Assembly: GCA_964459805.1 (NCBI GenBank)
Contig: CAYWOD010000143.1
Location: 1-9,164 of the forward strand
DNA length: 9,164 nt
From: DAOVRL01 sp964459805
GTDB taxonomy: Bacteria; Planctomycetota; Phycisphaerae; Sedimentisphaerales; Anaerobacaceae
Direction: 5' to 3'
Part shown: positions 1 through 6,830 of the stretch, piece by piece
How the letters are laid out: each line of letters opens with the position of its first letter
Position numbering within the stretch: the first letter of the stretch is position 1
The notes under the pieces: model-generated
What the model saw: only the letters and a program-made list of their open reading frames with translations
Told to the model about the DNA's origin: nothing
The model's database searches: none
Position numbers and translations under genes: made by a program

Positions 1-133
1 CGAATCACCCCAAGAATCCATGAGAGAACCTACGGCGGAGCCGTTTAGTACAACCTCGATTACTTTTTTGGTTCCGGCTCGACAGGGTTAGGAAAAAAAC
101 AAAAATGCTATATTGATTGTAAGTCCTGTGGTA
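1..133. other. Unassigned left-edge region
   Basis: No gene can be supported here. On the minus strand a stretch open from about position 90 down to the window edge reads plausibly as protein (it contains VIEVVLNGSAVGSL), but it follows an in-frame stop and has no ATG, GTG or TTG before the methionine near position 23. It could be a gene remnant or chance. On the plus strand short open stretches end in stops at 46-48 and near 90. The A-rich tract around 92-105 has no GC-rich stem beside it, so it is not a convincing terminator for the LuxR-type gene that ends at 134. Confidence 0.3.
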
Positions 134-379
134 TTAGTTGTTTAGCGTTAGGGCGTCATGGCAGAATCGCCAGAGAATCTCGGCTCGGCCGCGACAGTGC
201 ATCTTATTGCTCATGCGAAGGAGATGCTTGGCAAGATTCCCATGGCTCATTACCATCGCCTCTGCCAGTTCGTAATGCCTGATCGTCCCGCTCAGCAGGA
301 GCCTGGCAATCTCACGCTGTCGCGGGGACAGGGTATAGCTCTCTGCCAGAATCGTGAAGTTCTTTTCGGATACAACCAT
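134..379 (-). CDS. Stand-alone LuxR/GerE-type helix-turn-helix protein
   Basis: An 81-residue protein that is almost entirely a LuxR/GerE C-terminal DNA-binding domain. Residues about 17-72 carry the family pattern: LSPRQREIARLLLSG (first helix and turn), ELAEAMVMS (second helix), GNLAKHLLRMSNKM (recognition helix) and a final RAEILWRF helix. There is no receiver, PAS or autoinducer-binding domain, so it resembles GerE in size and is probably a small cytoplasmic transcription regulator with unknown input. I chose the ATG at 379 because AGGAG lies 9 nt upstream; a longer TTG start at 406 would place that ribosome-binding site inside the gene. The usual recognition-helix Thr-Val pair is replaced by Asn-Leu. 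It lies 138 nt downstream of the PhoD-like gene on the same strand, with no evident terminator between, so co-transcription is possible. Confidence 0.75.
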   Translation of the reverse strand: MVVSEKNFTILAESYTLSPRQREIARLLLSGTIRHYELAEAMVMSHGNLAKHLLRMSNKMHCRGRAEILWRFCHDALTLNN

Positions 380-517
380 GCAATCATACTCCTGACATAT
401 CCGCAATGAAGCCCGACCTGGATTTCAACTCACCAGCCTCCCACTCCACCGCTCTATGTGCGGGATCACTTTTACCCTGTTTCGGCGGGGATGGCACGGC
501 GAAGCGGTCACTTTGAC

Positions 518-2407
518 TCAGAATCTCACTTTCAACGTTCCTCGCTTTTTCGGCGGCAGCGATTCGACATTCTTGAGCGTTTTGGTCTTGCCGGTATCGG
601 GCTCGGCTATCCTGACGGTATATTTACCGGCCTTGAAGACTTTCGGCCGAAACGAAGTGCCCTTGATGCGCAGGGTATAGACGACTTGGCCGTTCGCCTC
701 GTCGATCACCTGCACGACCGGGTCCTTCAGGCCGCTGACCTTCAGCGTCGGCAGATACGCCGCCGCCTTGCGGCTGTAGTTGTCTTGCTGCTTGATAGTC
801 CTCGGCCAGCCGGGGTATTGCTTCGTTTTGCGGTCGGTAATATCCACGTTCCTCGGCCAGCATTCTATCGTGATCTCCCTCTTTTTCTTATCGAACTTCA
901 CAACACCAAAACCCGCCGCCCGCGTCGTCAGCCTGTTGCCGCCGTTGCGTTCCGGGCTTGGATTGGCAACGGCCAAACACGTAACCTTGTTGCCGAAACC
1001 ATCCAAGAATTCCCCCGTATGTTCCGGCGCTCCCGGCTCGCGATTTTTGCCCGGCTCAAGAGGCCGCCACCACCGCAGATACAGGTTCGCAATCGAAGGC
1101 ACGCAGAACGAATAGCACGAGTCGTTCCAGTCGTCTATGCCGTGGTGAAAGATAGTCGCAAGGTGCTGATCGCCGGCAATATGAATAGCGAAAGCCCTTC
1201 GTATCTCGGCAATGGCCTTGTTTCGCCCGGTCTGGGGCCAGCCGTTCGAGTCCAGGTCGGCGTGCAAACGATTGTTCGTGCCGCCGTGAATATGCGCACC
1301 GCCGCAGAAAATCGTCTGCGACAATACGGCCTTCATCTCGGCACCGCGCCAATCGGTCCCCCAGTCCCGCAGAAACTTCAACTGCCTCTCCCCGAGCAGC
1401 GTCGCGCCCGGCACATCCACAGACTTCGGGTCATAATCAGGATTCAGAATATGGTCCGGCCGGGGCCCCTGCTTGGGAACCAGGCCCTGCGGACCGGACT
1501 TGAACTTGCGGTCCTCGATAATCGCAAAGCTTATCCCGCCTACATTCAATGACGTGTAATAAACGCCGATGCCCCGCTGGATAGGCGTCGGATCATATGG
1601 GTCCGGAAGATGGCTCGTCTGGGCACGCTCGACCTCCTTGACATACTCTACCGGCTTGAAGTACCCCCCGTCATGCCCGGCGCCGGTATTGGACTTCTTC
1701 CCGCCGGCGCCCCAGAGATTGGCGTGACCAACGTCGTGATCATCCGGGATTGTCACGGTCGGGATATTTCGAATCGCCTCGCCGAAGTCCCGGCCGAACT
1801 TCAGCCAGTAGGCGTAATGCCTGTTATGGTCATAGACCTGGTCGCCTGAGAAGAACAGAAGGTCGGGCTTGATTTTCTTGAGGTTCTGAACGATATCTGT
1901 TTTCGGTATGTCGCCGCCGTGTCCGGGATAGATCGAGTTACCCGTAAACGCGGCGACCACTATCGTGTCTTTGTCGATCGGGTCCTTCTTGACTGTGCCT
2001 GTATAGTAGGCATTTTTGCCGTGCGCCACGCGGTACTCGACGTCTTTGGTCGAGTCCCAGCCCTCCACACGAAAGGTCGCCGTCCAGCCCTGCTCAATAA
2101 TATCCTTTTGAGCAATCTGTTTCCACTTGCCGCCGTCTTTGATCTCCAGGCGAACGTTCCTGTCCTCACCTTCCTGCAGCGGATACAACTGGGCCGTGAG
2201 CTTCAGGGTATTGTTGTGCAGCGTATAGAGCGCAAAGCATATCACCTTGTCCCGCGAGACCTCCGGGATACTCAGGTCGGCCCGGCCCTTTTTCGCCGCG
2301 GCTTTTTTCGGCGCAGCTTTCTTTACCGAACCTGCCCCACAACCGGCGGCAAACATTCCGAGCGCAATAATCCCCACCAAAACCTTCTTGACAATTCTCT
2401 TATCCAT
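518..2407 (-). CDS. PhoD-like metallophosphatase lipoprotein
   Basis: A 629-residue secreted protein of the alkaline phosphatase D / metallophosphoesterase type, expected to hydrolyse phosphate mono- or diesters at the envelope. The N-terminus has basic residues, a hydrophobic segment and a lipobox-like FAAGC (Cys23), then a Lys/Ala-rich linker (29-42), suggesting a lipid-anchored protein. Residues about 52-140 form a beta-rich N-terminal domain. Metal-site motifs follow: FSGDQVYD (D189), PDDHDV (222-226), IIEDR (297-300) and GDQHLATI (412-419). The C-terminal 100 residues look like a beta-sandwich accessory domain. The ATG at 2407 was chosen over one 45 nt upstream (2452) because GGAG lies 10 nt before it and the signal peptide starts there. 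Substrate cannot be read from sequence; phosphodiesters or a nucleotide are possible. The plus strand here carries a long antisense open frame that is only a shadow. Confidence 0.82.
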   Translation of the reverse strand: MDKRIVKKVLVGIIALGMFAAGCGAGSVKKAAPKKAAAKKGRADLSIPEVSRDKVICFALYTLHNNTLKLTAQLYPLQEGEDRNVRLEIKDGGKWKQIAQKDIIEQGWTATFRVEGWDSTKDVEYRVAHGKNAYYTGTVKKDPIDKDTIVVAAFTGNSIYPGHGGDIPKTDIVQNLKKIKPDLLFFSGDQVYDHNRHYAYWLKFGRDFGEAIRNIPTVTIPDDHDVGHANLWGAGGKKSNTGAGHDGGYFKPVEYVKEVERAQTSHLPDPYDPTPIQRGIGVYYTSLNVGGISFAIIEDRKFKSGPQGLVPKQGPRPDHILNPDYDPKSVDVPGATLLGERQLKFLRDWGTDWRGAEMKAVLSQTIFCGGAHIHGGTNNRLHADLDSNGWPQTGRNKAIAEIRRAFAIHIAGDQHLATIFHHGIDDWNDSCYSFCVPSIANLYLRWWRPLEPGKNREPGAPEHTGEFLDGFGNKVTCLAVANPSPERNGGNRLTTRAAGFGVVKFDKKKREITIECWPRNVDITDRKTKQYPGWPRTIKQQDNYSRKAAAYLPTLKVSGLKDPVVQVIDEANGQVVYTLRIKGTSFRPKVFKAGKYTVRIAEPDTGKTKTLKNVESLPPKKRGTLKVRF

Positions 2408-2497
2408 TTTCACTTTTCTCCTTTCGATATTGCGACTGATTCTTACATCCAATTCTTGAAGCCATCCCGACGCACCAGGCCAAGCCTCAACTTCGCC

Positions 2498-2526
2498 AAA
2501 ATATCAAATCCCCCGCAAAATTGCAA
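2498..2526 (-). promoter_or_regulatory. Candidate sigma70-type promoter for the PhoD-like gene
   Basis: On the minus strand TTGCAA (2526-2521) is followed after exactly 17 nt by TATTTT (2503-2498). Each box matches the consensus at four of six positions. It lies downstream of the terminator of the preceding gene and about 90 nt before the ATG, which supports the phosphatase being its own transcription unit. The spacing is good but the boxes are ordinary, so this is a candidate only. Confidence 0.35.
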
Positions 2527-2580
2527 CCACTCTAAATTCCCTCCCAACTCAAGAATCGACTCCAACCGGCACGGAGACAC

Positions 2581-2609
2581 AAAAAAGGCCGGACTTAATG
2601 GACCAGCCT
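2581..2609 (-). terminator. Intrinsic terminator of the sigma / membrane-protein operon
   Basis: On the minus strand GGCTGG and CCGGCC form a six-pair stem (one G-U pair) around a 10-nt loop, followed directly by a run of six T residues. An A before the stem can pair with the first T. It begins about 29 nt after the stop codon of the membrane protein at 2638, the expected place for the end of that operon. Confidence 0.75.
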
Positions 2610-2637
2610 CGCATTCTATCTCATTGTGCAACCTTTC

Positions 2638-4809
2638 TTACTTTTTCTCTTTGTATTCCTCATTTGTGAGTATTGTTACTTCAATCTTATATTCCTTCCG
2701 GCCCGGAATCAACTCTATGGGCACTTCCGTCCACTTGTATTTTTGATACTTATCTTCAATATTTTTAGCCTCTTCTTTACTCAAAATGTCATTGAACACA
2801 CCATTGCCGCCCCACATAACCAACTTTAGACCATCTACATTAGGAAGTTCTATGAATCTGCAGTATCCTTGCTTGTTTGTTCTTTGTTGCAGTTTCCTGT
2901 CGGCTGCCCATTGTGACGGAATAACTGCCTTACCTCCCTCACATCGTACCTCAACCGGAAAATGTGATAGCGGCTCGCCTGCTGTGTTCTTAAGCTGCAC
3001 TTTCACCGTAAATTCCGGCCTTTCCGCTGTCAATTCCACCTGGTACTCTGTTGTGCCCTCTTTGTAGTCAACGGCAGCAACGACATCCGGATAGTACCTA
3101 TAGGACATATACCGTTCCTTTTCATGAGGAGGCCAGTGGTTGCGGGATAATTCGGCCTTGATTTGCAGTCCGTCTGAAACGGGACATTCCTTCAATACAA
3201 ATCTACCTTTCTCATCTGTCTTCGTGCGGCAATAACTCCGACCGTCCACTATCCCATAAATTTCCCGTGTCTCCAGCGTCTCACCGTAATTATCAAACAG
3301 TACACCAGAGACCGTTATGCCTGCACGATACAATTGTAAGTCAAGTTCTTCATACTCTATTGGGCCTTTAGTACGGAAACTGGTAGTGTCGCTTACAAAT
3401 CCTTCTGCTTTGGCGTGAATAACAACCTTTGTTCTTTTCCATAGTTGTACGAGGTTATTGAGTTCATACCGGCCGTTTTCATCTGTTCGCACGATCCCTA
3501 ATTCATCAGGACCGTCCCAGTGGAGAACACCTATGCTGGTAGGTGTTGAGTTACCAAACTTGTCTGCAGGTTCACATCTTAAAAGCTTAACTTTTGCGTT
3601 AGGTATTGGGGCTCCATCTAAATCAGTAACTTGTCCAGCAATTGTCCCTGCAGGTTCCATCCTGATAATTATTCCATTAGCGCTTTTAAGGATACAACCA
3701 TCATTATCAATATAGGCAACATCGTAAGGAATTTGGCCGCCTGGCTCGGCATTACCGGCAGGATCTTTAATTATCGACCATGCAATTTTGTCTGGAACGT
3801 CATTTACAAAAGCCCTCAACAAAACTGGCAGCCACAAAGGTGCACCAACTCCTTCGGGGGGCAACTTAAAAGTGAAATGACCAGACTCATCTGTTATTGT
3901 TTGTTCTGAAAACTGGCCGGCTCTATCCGTTACAAAAACAATCGCATTTGCAACAGGCTGTTCATGTTCATCCAAAACCCTTCCAGATATTATGCCATGT
4001 TGCTTGCGAGGCAGTTCAGTAAATCCTTCAGGAATAACCATAGCAAAAACATTGTCTGCTATTGGTTCATAATCGCAGGTGATTTCGCCGCTTTTAGGAT
4101 TATCCTCGCGGGATTCACTTATAAGTTCAACTTGTATCTTTCGCGGAAGCATAGTTAAAGCATCAACCCAAGCTTTGCCTTCGAACTCAGTCGTAGAATG
4201 TTTATAATGCATGCTGAAAACAAGCGTTGTTTCATCGCTTTCATCATCTAATTTAGCAAACTCAACTTCCTTACGGTCTTCACCACGGAATAAGTTTATT
4301 GATTCAAACATATGATGCTCTTCAAGGGGATTGTAAGGCATAAATGAATCTGAAAACTGTGCGGTTCTGTTCTCCTTATCGATAGTTAATCTTTCCTGAC
4401 CGTTATCTATAACAATCCTGTTATAGGCATCCTCATAAAGGCAATTCGGCTTTCTGAGCCACCATTTACTCTGAACCTTTGTGCCATCCGGCATAGTCAT
4501 CGTAGTAACGATATAAATGTTTTCCACTTCTCCCAACGCCTTGATTACCTTGGCCCACGCAGTCGTCCCATTAAAAGTGCTGATGCTAATTAAGAGAGCC
4601 ACAACTATCACCGCGGCGGTGGCTAATTTTGTTATTTTACTTTTCATAATTGTTCTCCAGATTATTAAGGGCTGTTCTTTTTGCCGAGTTTGCTTAGCCA
4701 GAGCAGCGCGAAGGCCCTGTTCGAGCTTGTCGCGATGGCTAAGGTCGGGCGTATCGTCTAATTTGATGTCACGAACAAAATCCCTGAATTCTCTTTCGTT
4801 ATCAGCCAT
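2638..4809 (-). CDS. Single-pass membrane anti-sigma-like protein with CarboxypepD_reg-like repeats
   Basis: A 723-residue protein directly downstream of the ECF sigma factor, probably its membrane-bound partner or signal receiver. Residues 1-55 are charged and soluble, with a HRDKLEQGLRAALAKQ helix. Residues about 60-79 form one transmembrane helix, so the rest lies outside the cytoplasm. Residues about 85-262 look like the LolA/MucB-like beta region common in planctomycete proteins of this layout. Four beta-sandwich repeats follow, of carboxypeptidase-regulatory type: GIISGRVLDEHEQPVANA (272-289), GTIAGQVTDLDGAPIPNA (388-405), GITVSGVLFDNYGE (497-510) and FTVKVQLKNTAGEPLSHF (600-617), three with a TDExG turn. 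The ATG at 4809 was chosen because AGGTGAG lies just upstream, in the 19-nt gap after the sigma gene; the ATG at 4836 would overlap that gene and lacks a site. It is visibly richer in A and T than its neighbours. It has no zinc-finger anti-sigma signature, so the anti-sigma role is inferred from position. Confidence 0.72.
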   Translation of the reverse strand: MADNEREFRDFVRDIKLDDTPDLSHRDKLEQGLRAALAKQTRQKEQPLIIWRTIMKSKITKLATAAVIVVALLISISTFNGTTAWAKVIKALGEVENIYIVTTMTMPDGTKVQSKWWLRKPNCLYEDAYNRIVIDNGQERLTIDKENRTAQFSDSFMPYNPLEEHHMFESINLFRGEDRKEVEFAKLDDESDETTLVFSMHYKHSTTEFEGKAWVDALTMLPRKIQVELISESREDNPKSGEITCDYEPIADNVFAMVIPEGFTELPRKQHGIISGRVLDEHEQPVANAIVFVTDRAGQFSEQTITDESGHFTFKLPPEGVGAPLWLPVLLRAFVNDVPDKIAWSIIKDPAGNAEPGGQIPYDVAYIDNDGCILKSANGIIIRMEPAGTIAGQVTDLDGAPIPNAKVKLLRCEPADKFGNSTPTSIGVLHWDGPDELGIVRTDENGRYELNNLVQLWKRTKVVIHAKAEGFVSDTTSFRTKGPIEYEELDLQLYRAGITVSGVLFDNYGETLETREIYGIVDGRSYCRTKTDEKGRFVLKECPVSDGLQIKAELSRNHWPPHEKERYMSYRYYPDVVAAVDYKEGTTEYQVELTAERPEFTVKVQLKNTAGEPLSHFPVEVRCEGGKAVIPSQWAADRKLQQRTNKQGYCRFIELPNVDGLKLVMWGGNGVFNDILSKEEAKNIEDKYQKYKWTEVPIELIPGRKEYKIEVTILTNEEYKEKK
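4645..4658 (-). promoter_or_regulatory. Internal ribosome-binding site and ATG within the membrane-protein gene
   Basis: Within the gene, on the minus strand, GGAG (4658-4655) sits 7 nt before an in-frame ATG at 4647 (Met55). A start here would give a 669-residue product beginning MKSKITKLATAAVIVV, which lacks the cytosolic head and looks like a signal peptide or signal anchor. This site is at least as good as the one for the chosen start. Whether it is used cannot be told from sequence. Confidence 0.4.
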
Positions 4810-4828
4810 TTGTCTCACCTTTGACTTT

Positions 4829-5413
4829 CTAATCAAATCTCTCTGTCTTCTTTGTGGCCTCGGTGGCTAATTTCTTTCTTAACTTCGCAAGTGCTCTTGC
4901 CAACTGGCTGCGGACCGTACCGGCGCTGCGGCCAAGCAACTCGGCGATTTCTGTTAACTTCATATTCTCAAAGAAACGCAGTGTGATGATAGTCTGGTAC
5001 TTTGGTCTCAAGGCTAGTATCGCTTCTCGCAGCACAGCAAGCTTGTCGTTCGATGATTCCACCGTTGACTCGCCGCCGACTATCCGGATACTACGCTCCC
5101 AGAAGGCACGCTTGAGCAGGCGGTCCCGGCGGGCAGTCTTTCTCAGATGTTCGTTAATAACATTGCCGGCAATTCGGTAAAGCCAGCTCCGAAACTGCGC
5201 CGCATCGCCTTTGAAACGACCAAAGTGCTCTATGGCCTTGAGGAAAACTTGCGAGGTTGCATCTTCGGCGGCGCCTCTGGCAAAGAGCCTGTGCACACAG
5301 TAGCGGAAAATCGCATCGTAATACCGACGATATAGCCGAATAAAGGCATCAGGATCGCTGCGTGCCTGTGCTATCAACCGGGCCTCGTCGGCCGCGTTGG
5401 TGTCGTTATCCAC
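4829..5413 (-). CDS. ECF-type RNA polymerase sigma factor
   Basis: A 194-residue sigma70-family factor of the extracytoplasmic-function class. Region 2 spans about residues 22-92 and includes DAFIRLYRRYYDAIFRYC and the -10-binding helix FRSWLYRIAGNVINEHLRK. Region 4 spans about 130-181, with LRPKYQTIITLRFFENMKL and the helix-turn-helix EIAELLGRSAGTVRSQLARALAKLRKK cut here at its core. Regions 1.2 and 3 are absent, as usual for the class. I chose the GTG at 5413 because AGGAG lies 10 nt upstream and a TATAAT box lies farther upstream; an ATG at 5449 and a more distant one have no ribosome-binding site. The membrane protein follows after 19 nt on the same strand, the classic sigma / anti-sigma arrangement, which suggests autoregulation of the pair. 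The last dozen codons fall in dispersed-repeat sequence. Confidence 0.88.
   Translation of the reverse strand: MDNDTNAADEARLIAQARSDPDAFIRLYRRYYDAIFRYCVHRLFARGAAEDATSQVFLKAIEHFGRFKGDAAQFRSWLYRIAGNVINEHLRKTARRDRLLKRAFWERSIRIVGGESTVESSNDKLAVLREAILALRPKYQTIITLRFFENMKLTEIAELLGRSAGTVRSQLARALAKLRKKLATEATKKTERFD
4834..4870 (-). repeat. Dispersed-repeat-like sequence inside the sigma factor 3' end
   Basis: On the minus strand this reads TTAGCCACCGAGGCCACAAA and continues AGAAGACAGAGAGATTTG. It resembles the 'CCACAGAGGACACAGAGA'-type short repeats I know from intergenic DNA of planctomycetes and other bacteria. It encodes the terminal LATEATKKTERFD of the sigma factor, beyond the last conserved helix. 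The family assignment rests on recognition, not on a search. Confidence 0.4.
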
Positions 5414-5456
5414 GCCGATTGTACTCCTAATTTTGCTGGTACCAGCTATCATCACT

Positions 5457-5462
5457 ATTATA
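5457..5462 (-). promoter_or_regulatory. Candidate -10 box for the sigma operon
   Basis: A perfect TATAAT on the minus strand, 43 nt before the chosen GTG start, would put transcription start near 5450 and leave a leader of roughly 37 nt that includes the AGGAG site. No good -35 box is seen 16-18 nt upstream, so the promoter could belong to another sigma class or the match could be chance. Confidence 0.3.
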
Positions 5463-5506
5463 AATGCGCGCCAGCTAAAAACGTGGCACAAAATATCAAA
5501 AACCAG

Positions 5507-5527
5507 CCACAGATAACGCAGATAAGG
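5507..5527. repeat. Short CAGATA direct repeat of dispersed type
   Basis: CAGATAACG and CAGATAAGG sit directly next to each other (9-bp period, one mismatch), preceded by CCA. This resembles the 'CCACAGATNNACACAGAT' intergenic repeat found in many bacterial genomes. It lies between the divergent sigma gene and the truncated HAD copy. Confidence 0.4.
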
Positions 5528-5560
5528 ATTGAAAAACTAAACGCTTTATGCTATACGCTG

Positions 5561-5780
5561 AAAACTATGGGTAAGCCGTATGGTTTGATATTCGATGTTG
5601 ATGGTGTAATCGCCGATACCGAGGCGGTCAATGCGAGGGTTACCATCAAGGTCTTCGCCGAGTTGTTCGATCTCCACCACGTCGAGCGCAAGGACTTCGA
5701 TGCCGGCGTCGGTCGCGGCGCCGAGGAATACGTCAAGGCCGGCACCGGGGTGCACAGCCGGGAGCTAACATAAGAGCAGG
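5561..5780 (+). repeat. Direct repeat, left copy (HAD gene 5' region)
   Basis: Aligns without any gap to 6611-6830 at a constant offset of 1050 nt, starting at AAAAC just before each start codon. I count about 32 mismatches over 220 positions. They are unevenly spread: only four in 5615-5743, but 14 in 5571-5614 and 12 in 5744-5780. Similarity is lost after the shared GCAGG. Confidence 0.9.
5567..5773 (+). pseudogene. 3'-truncated copy of the HAD-family hydrolase
   Basis: A 68-codon frame starting at the ATG at 5567 matches the first 68 residues of the intact HAD gene at 6617. It keeps the nucleophile motif FDVDG and the start of the cap domain (EAVNARVTIKVFAELFDL onward), then stops at a TAA where the intact copy has a GAC codon. 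Motifs II, III and IV are all missing, so the product cannot be an active hydrolase. Upstream, TTGAAA, 17 nt and TATACG resemble a promoter, but the start codon lies only 9 nt after that box and no Shine-Dalgarno site is seen. Most differences in the first 16 codons are synonymous, which suggests this copy was once under selection as a full gene. Confidence 0.8.
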
Positions 5781-5821
5781 GGGCGTCGGCGATGAAAATG
5801 TATCACGAAAATCCCGTGAAA

Positions 5822-6424
5822 TCAGGCCGTCTTTATCCAACCAGTTCGCTGACTTGCCATCAAGCCCGACCTAATCGTATAGACCAACATAATCAAAAAC
5901 GCCACGACAGTAAACCAGTCTCCCCAGGCAGCGGTCGGAACATAAGCCATCTTGATGATCACAGTGCCGATGGCAAACGCCTGGATGACCCCCTTGATCT
6001 TGCCGGCCATGACCGAGGGGAAAACAGTGCCGCGAGCCTCTGCAACGTGGCGTATTATGGTAACATAAGTCTCTCTAACGACGAGAATCGCGACCACGGA
6101 CCAGTGAATCGCCGCCAATGCCCCTCGCCCCAGGCCGAAGAGCTTTGGTTCGCCGATTATCGCAAAACAAATAAAGGTGCCGCAAACGAGGATTTTGTCG
6201 GCGAGTGGATCCGTAACTCGCCCGAACTTGCTGCTGGCATTGAACTTGCGGGCGGCAAAACCATCAACAACGTCGGTTAGTTCGGCAATCACAAACAAGA
6301 CAAAGGCAACGCCCAGAAAAATCGCCTTGTTTGTCAAAGGGGGTGAGCAGAGTATCATAATCTGAACGACGACAGCCAAGGCAAGCCGCACAAAAGTCAG
6401 CATGTTCGGAATAAACTTGAGCAT
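5822..6424 (-). CDS. pgsA: CDP-alcohol phosphatidyltransferase, PgsA-like
   Basis: An integral membrane enzyme that transfers a phosphatidyl group from CDP-diacylglycerol to an alcohol, most likely glycerol-3-phosphate to give phosphatidylglycerophosphate in the phosphatidylglycerol pathway. The family signature DxxDGxxARx8Gx3Dx3D is complete: DVVDGFAAR, eight residues, then GRVTDPLAD. The DPLADK end and the opening IPNMLTFVRLALA are typical of PgsA. About six hydrophobic segments are visible. The ATG at 6424 gives 200 residues, the family's usual length, and starts just before the conserved opening, but it has no ribosome-binding site. An ATG at 6463 with weak GGA 5 nt upstream, or a TTG at 6487 with GGAGG directly abutting, would add 13 or 21 residues. 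It lies between the two HAD copies, on the opposite strand. Other CDP-alcohol transferases cannot be fully excluded. Confidence 0.82.
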   Translation of the reverse strand: MLKFIPNMLTFVRLALAVVVQIMILCSPPLTNKAIFLGVAFVLFVIAELTDVVDGFAARKFNASSKFGRVTDPLADKILVCGTFICFAIIGEPKLFGLGRGALAAIHWSVVAILVVRETYVTIIRHVAEARGTVFPSVMAGKIKGVIQAFAIGTVIIKMAYVPTAAWGDWFTVVAFLIMLVYTIRSGLMASQRTGWIKTA

Positions 6425-6554
6425 AAACAAAAACTTACTGCCGTTTCCGATACAATTCAACATTAAATTCCGGTACGAGTTAACCAACCTCCGGGCAACC
6501 GCCGATATAATCGAAGCAGACAGAATTTAAGAGTCGCCCGCTCGGACAAAAACG

Positions 6555-6582
6555 TTGCAAAAGAGAATACAGATGCTATCAT
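6555..6582 (+). promoter_or_regulatory. Candidate extended -10 promoter for the HAD gene
   Basis: TTGCAA (6555-6560), a 16-nt spacer ending in TGC, then TATCAT (6577-6582), which matches five of six -10 positions. Transcription would start near 6589, leaving a leader of about 28 nt. Before the ATG the only Shine-Dalgarno-like sequence is GGTGG, 9 nt upstream. Confidence 0.45.
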
Positions 6583-6610
6583 TGCCTCATTTTAGACTCG
6601 TTGGTGGACA

Positions 6611-6830
6611 AAAACGATGAGCAGATTATACGGTTTGATTTTTGACGTTGACGGCATAATCGCGGATACCGAGGCGGTCAATGCGAGGGTCACCATCAAG
6701 GTCTTCGCCGAGTTGTTCGATCTCCACGACGTCGAGCGGAAGGACTTCGATGCCGGCGTCGGTCGCGGCGCCGAGGAATACGTCAAAGCCGGCGCCAAAG
6801 CACACGGCCTGGAGCTAACCGACAAGCAGG
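6611..6830 (+). repeat. Direct repeat, right copy (HAD gene 5' region)
   Basis: This is the partner of 5561-5780. It covers the start codon and the first 71 codons of the intact HAD gene. The core 6665-6793 differs from the left copy at four positions; the first three are T/C (6691), C/G (6728) and C/G (6739), and the fourth is G/A (6787). Confidence 0.9.

Noticed and set aside
1..11. Minus-strand GGGGTGATTCG, which resembles the start of tmRNA
   Set aside because: Only 11 bases are available before the window edge; this is too short to separate from chance.
1..20. Possible 3' end of a tRNA (CGAATC T-loop-like start, CCA at 18-20)
   Set aside because: The spacing puts the CCA one base too early, or else requires a C discriminator followed by CAT. 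The 5' half lies outside the window, so no cloverleaf can be tested.
458..1552. Long plus-strand open frame (364 codons) opposite the phosphatase gene
   Set aside because: It is antisense to a protein with clear metallophosphatase motifs, has an Arg/Pro/Leu-rich composition typical of a shadow frame, and contains no recognisable domain.
5803..5819. Inverted repeat TCACG/CGTGA just past the PgsA-like stop codon, as a terminator
   Set aside because: The stem is only 5 bp with a 7-nt loop and no T-run follows on the minus strand.
5792..6280. Plus-strand frame of 162 codons between the HAD copies
   Set aside because: It is antisense to the PgsA-like gene, whose CDP-alcohol transferase signature is complete, and the frame itself shows no domain.
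6493..6520. Minus-strand promoter for the PgsA-like gene around TATATC
   Set aside because: The -10-like box has no acceptable -35 box at 16-18 nt; the best alternative, CTTAAA, matches poorly.
5561..6830. Template/variable repeat pair of a diversity-generating retroelement
   Set aside because: Differences between the copies are not concentrated at adenines, many are synonymous third-position changes, and no reverse transcriptase is present.
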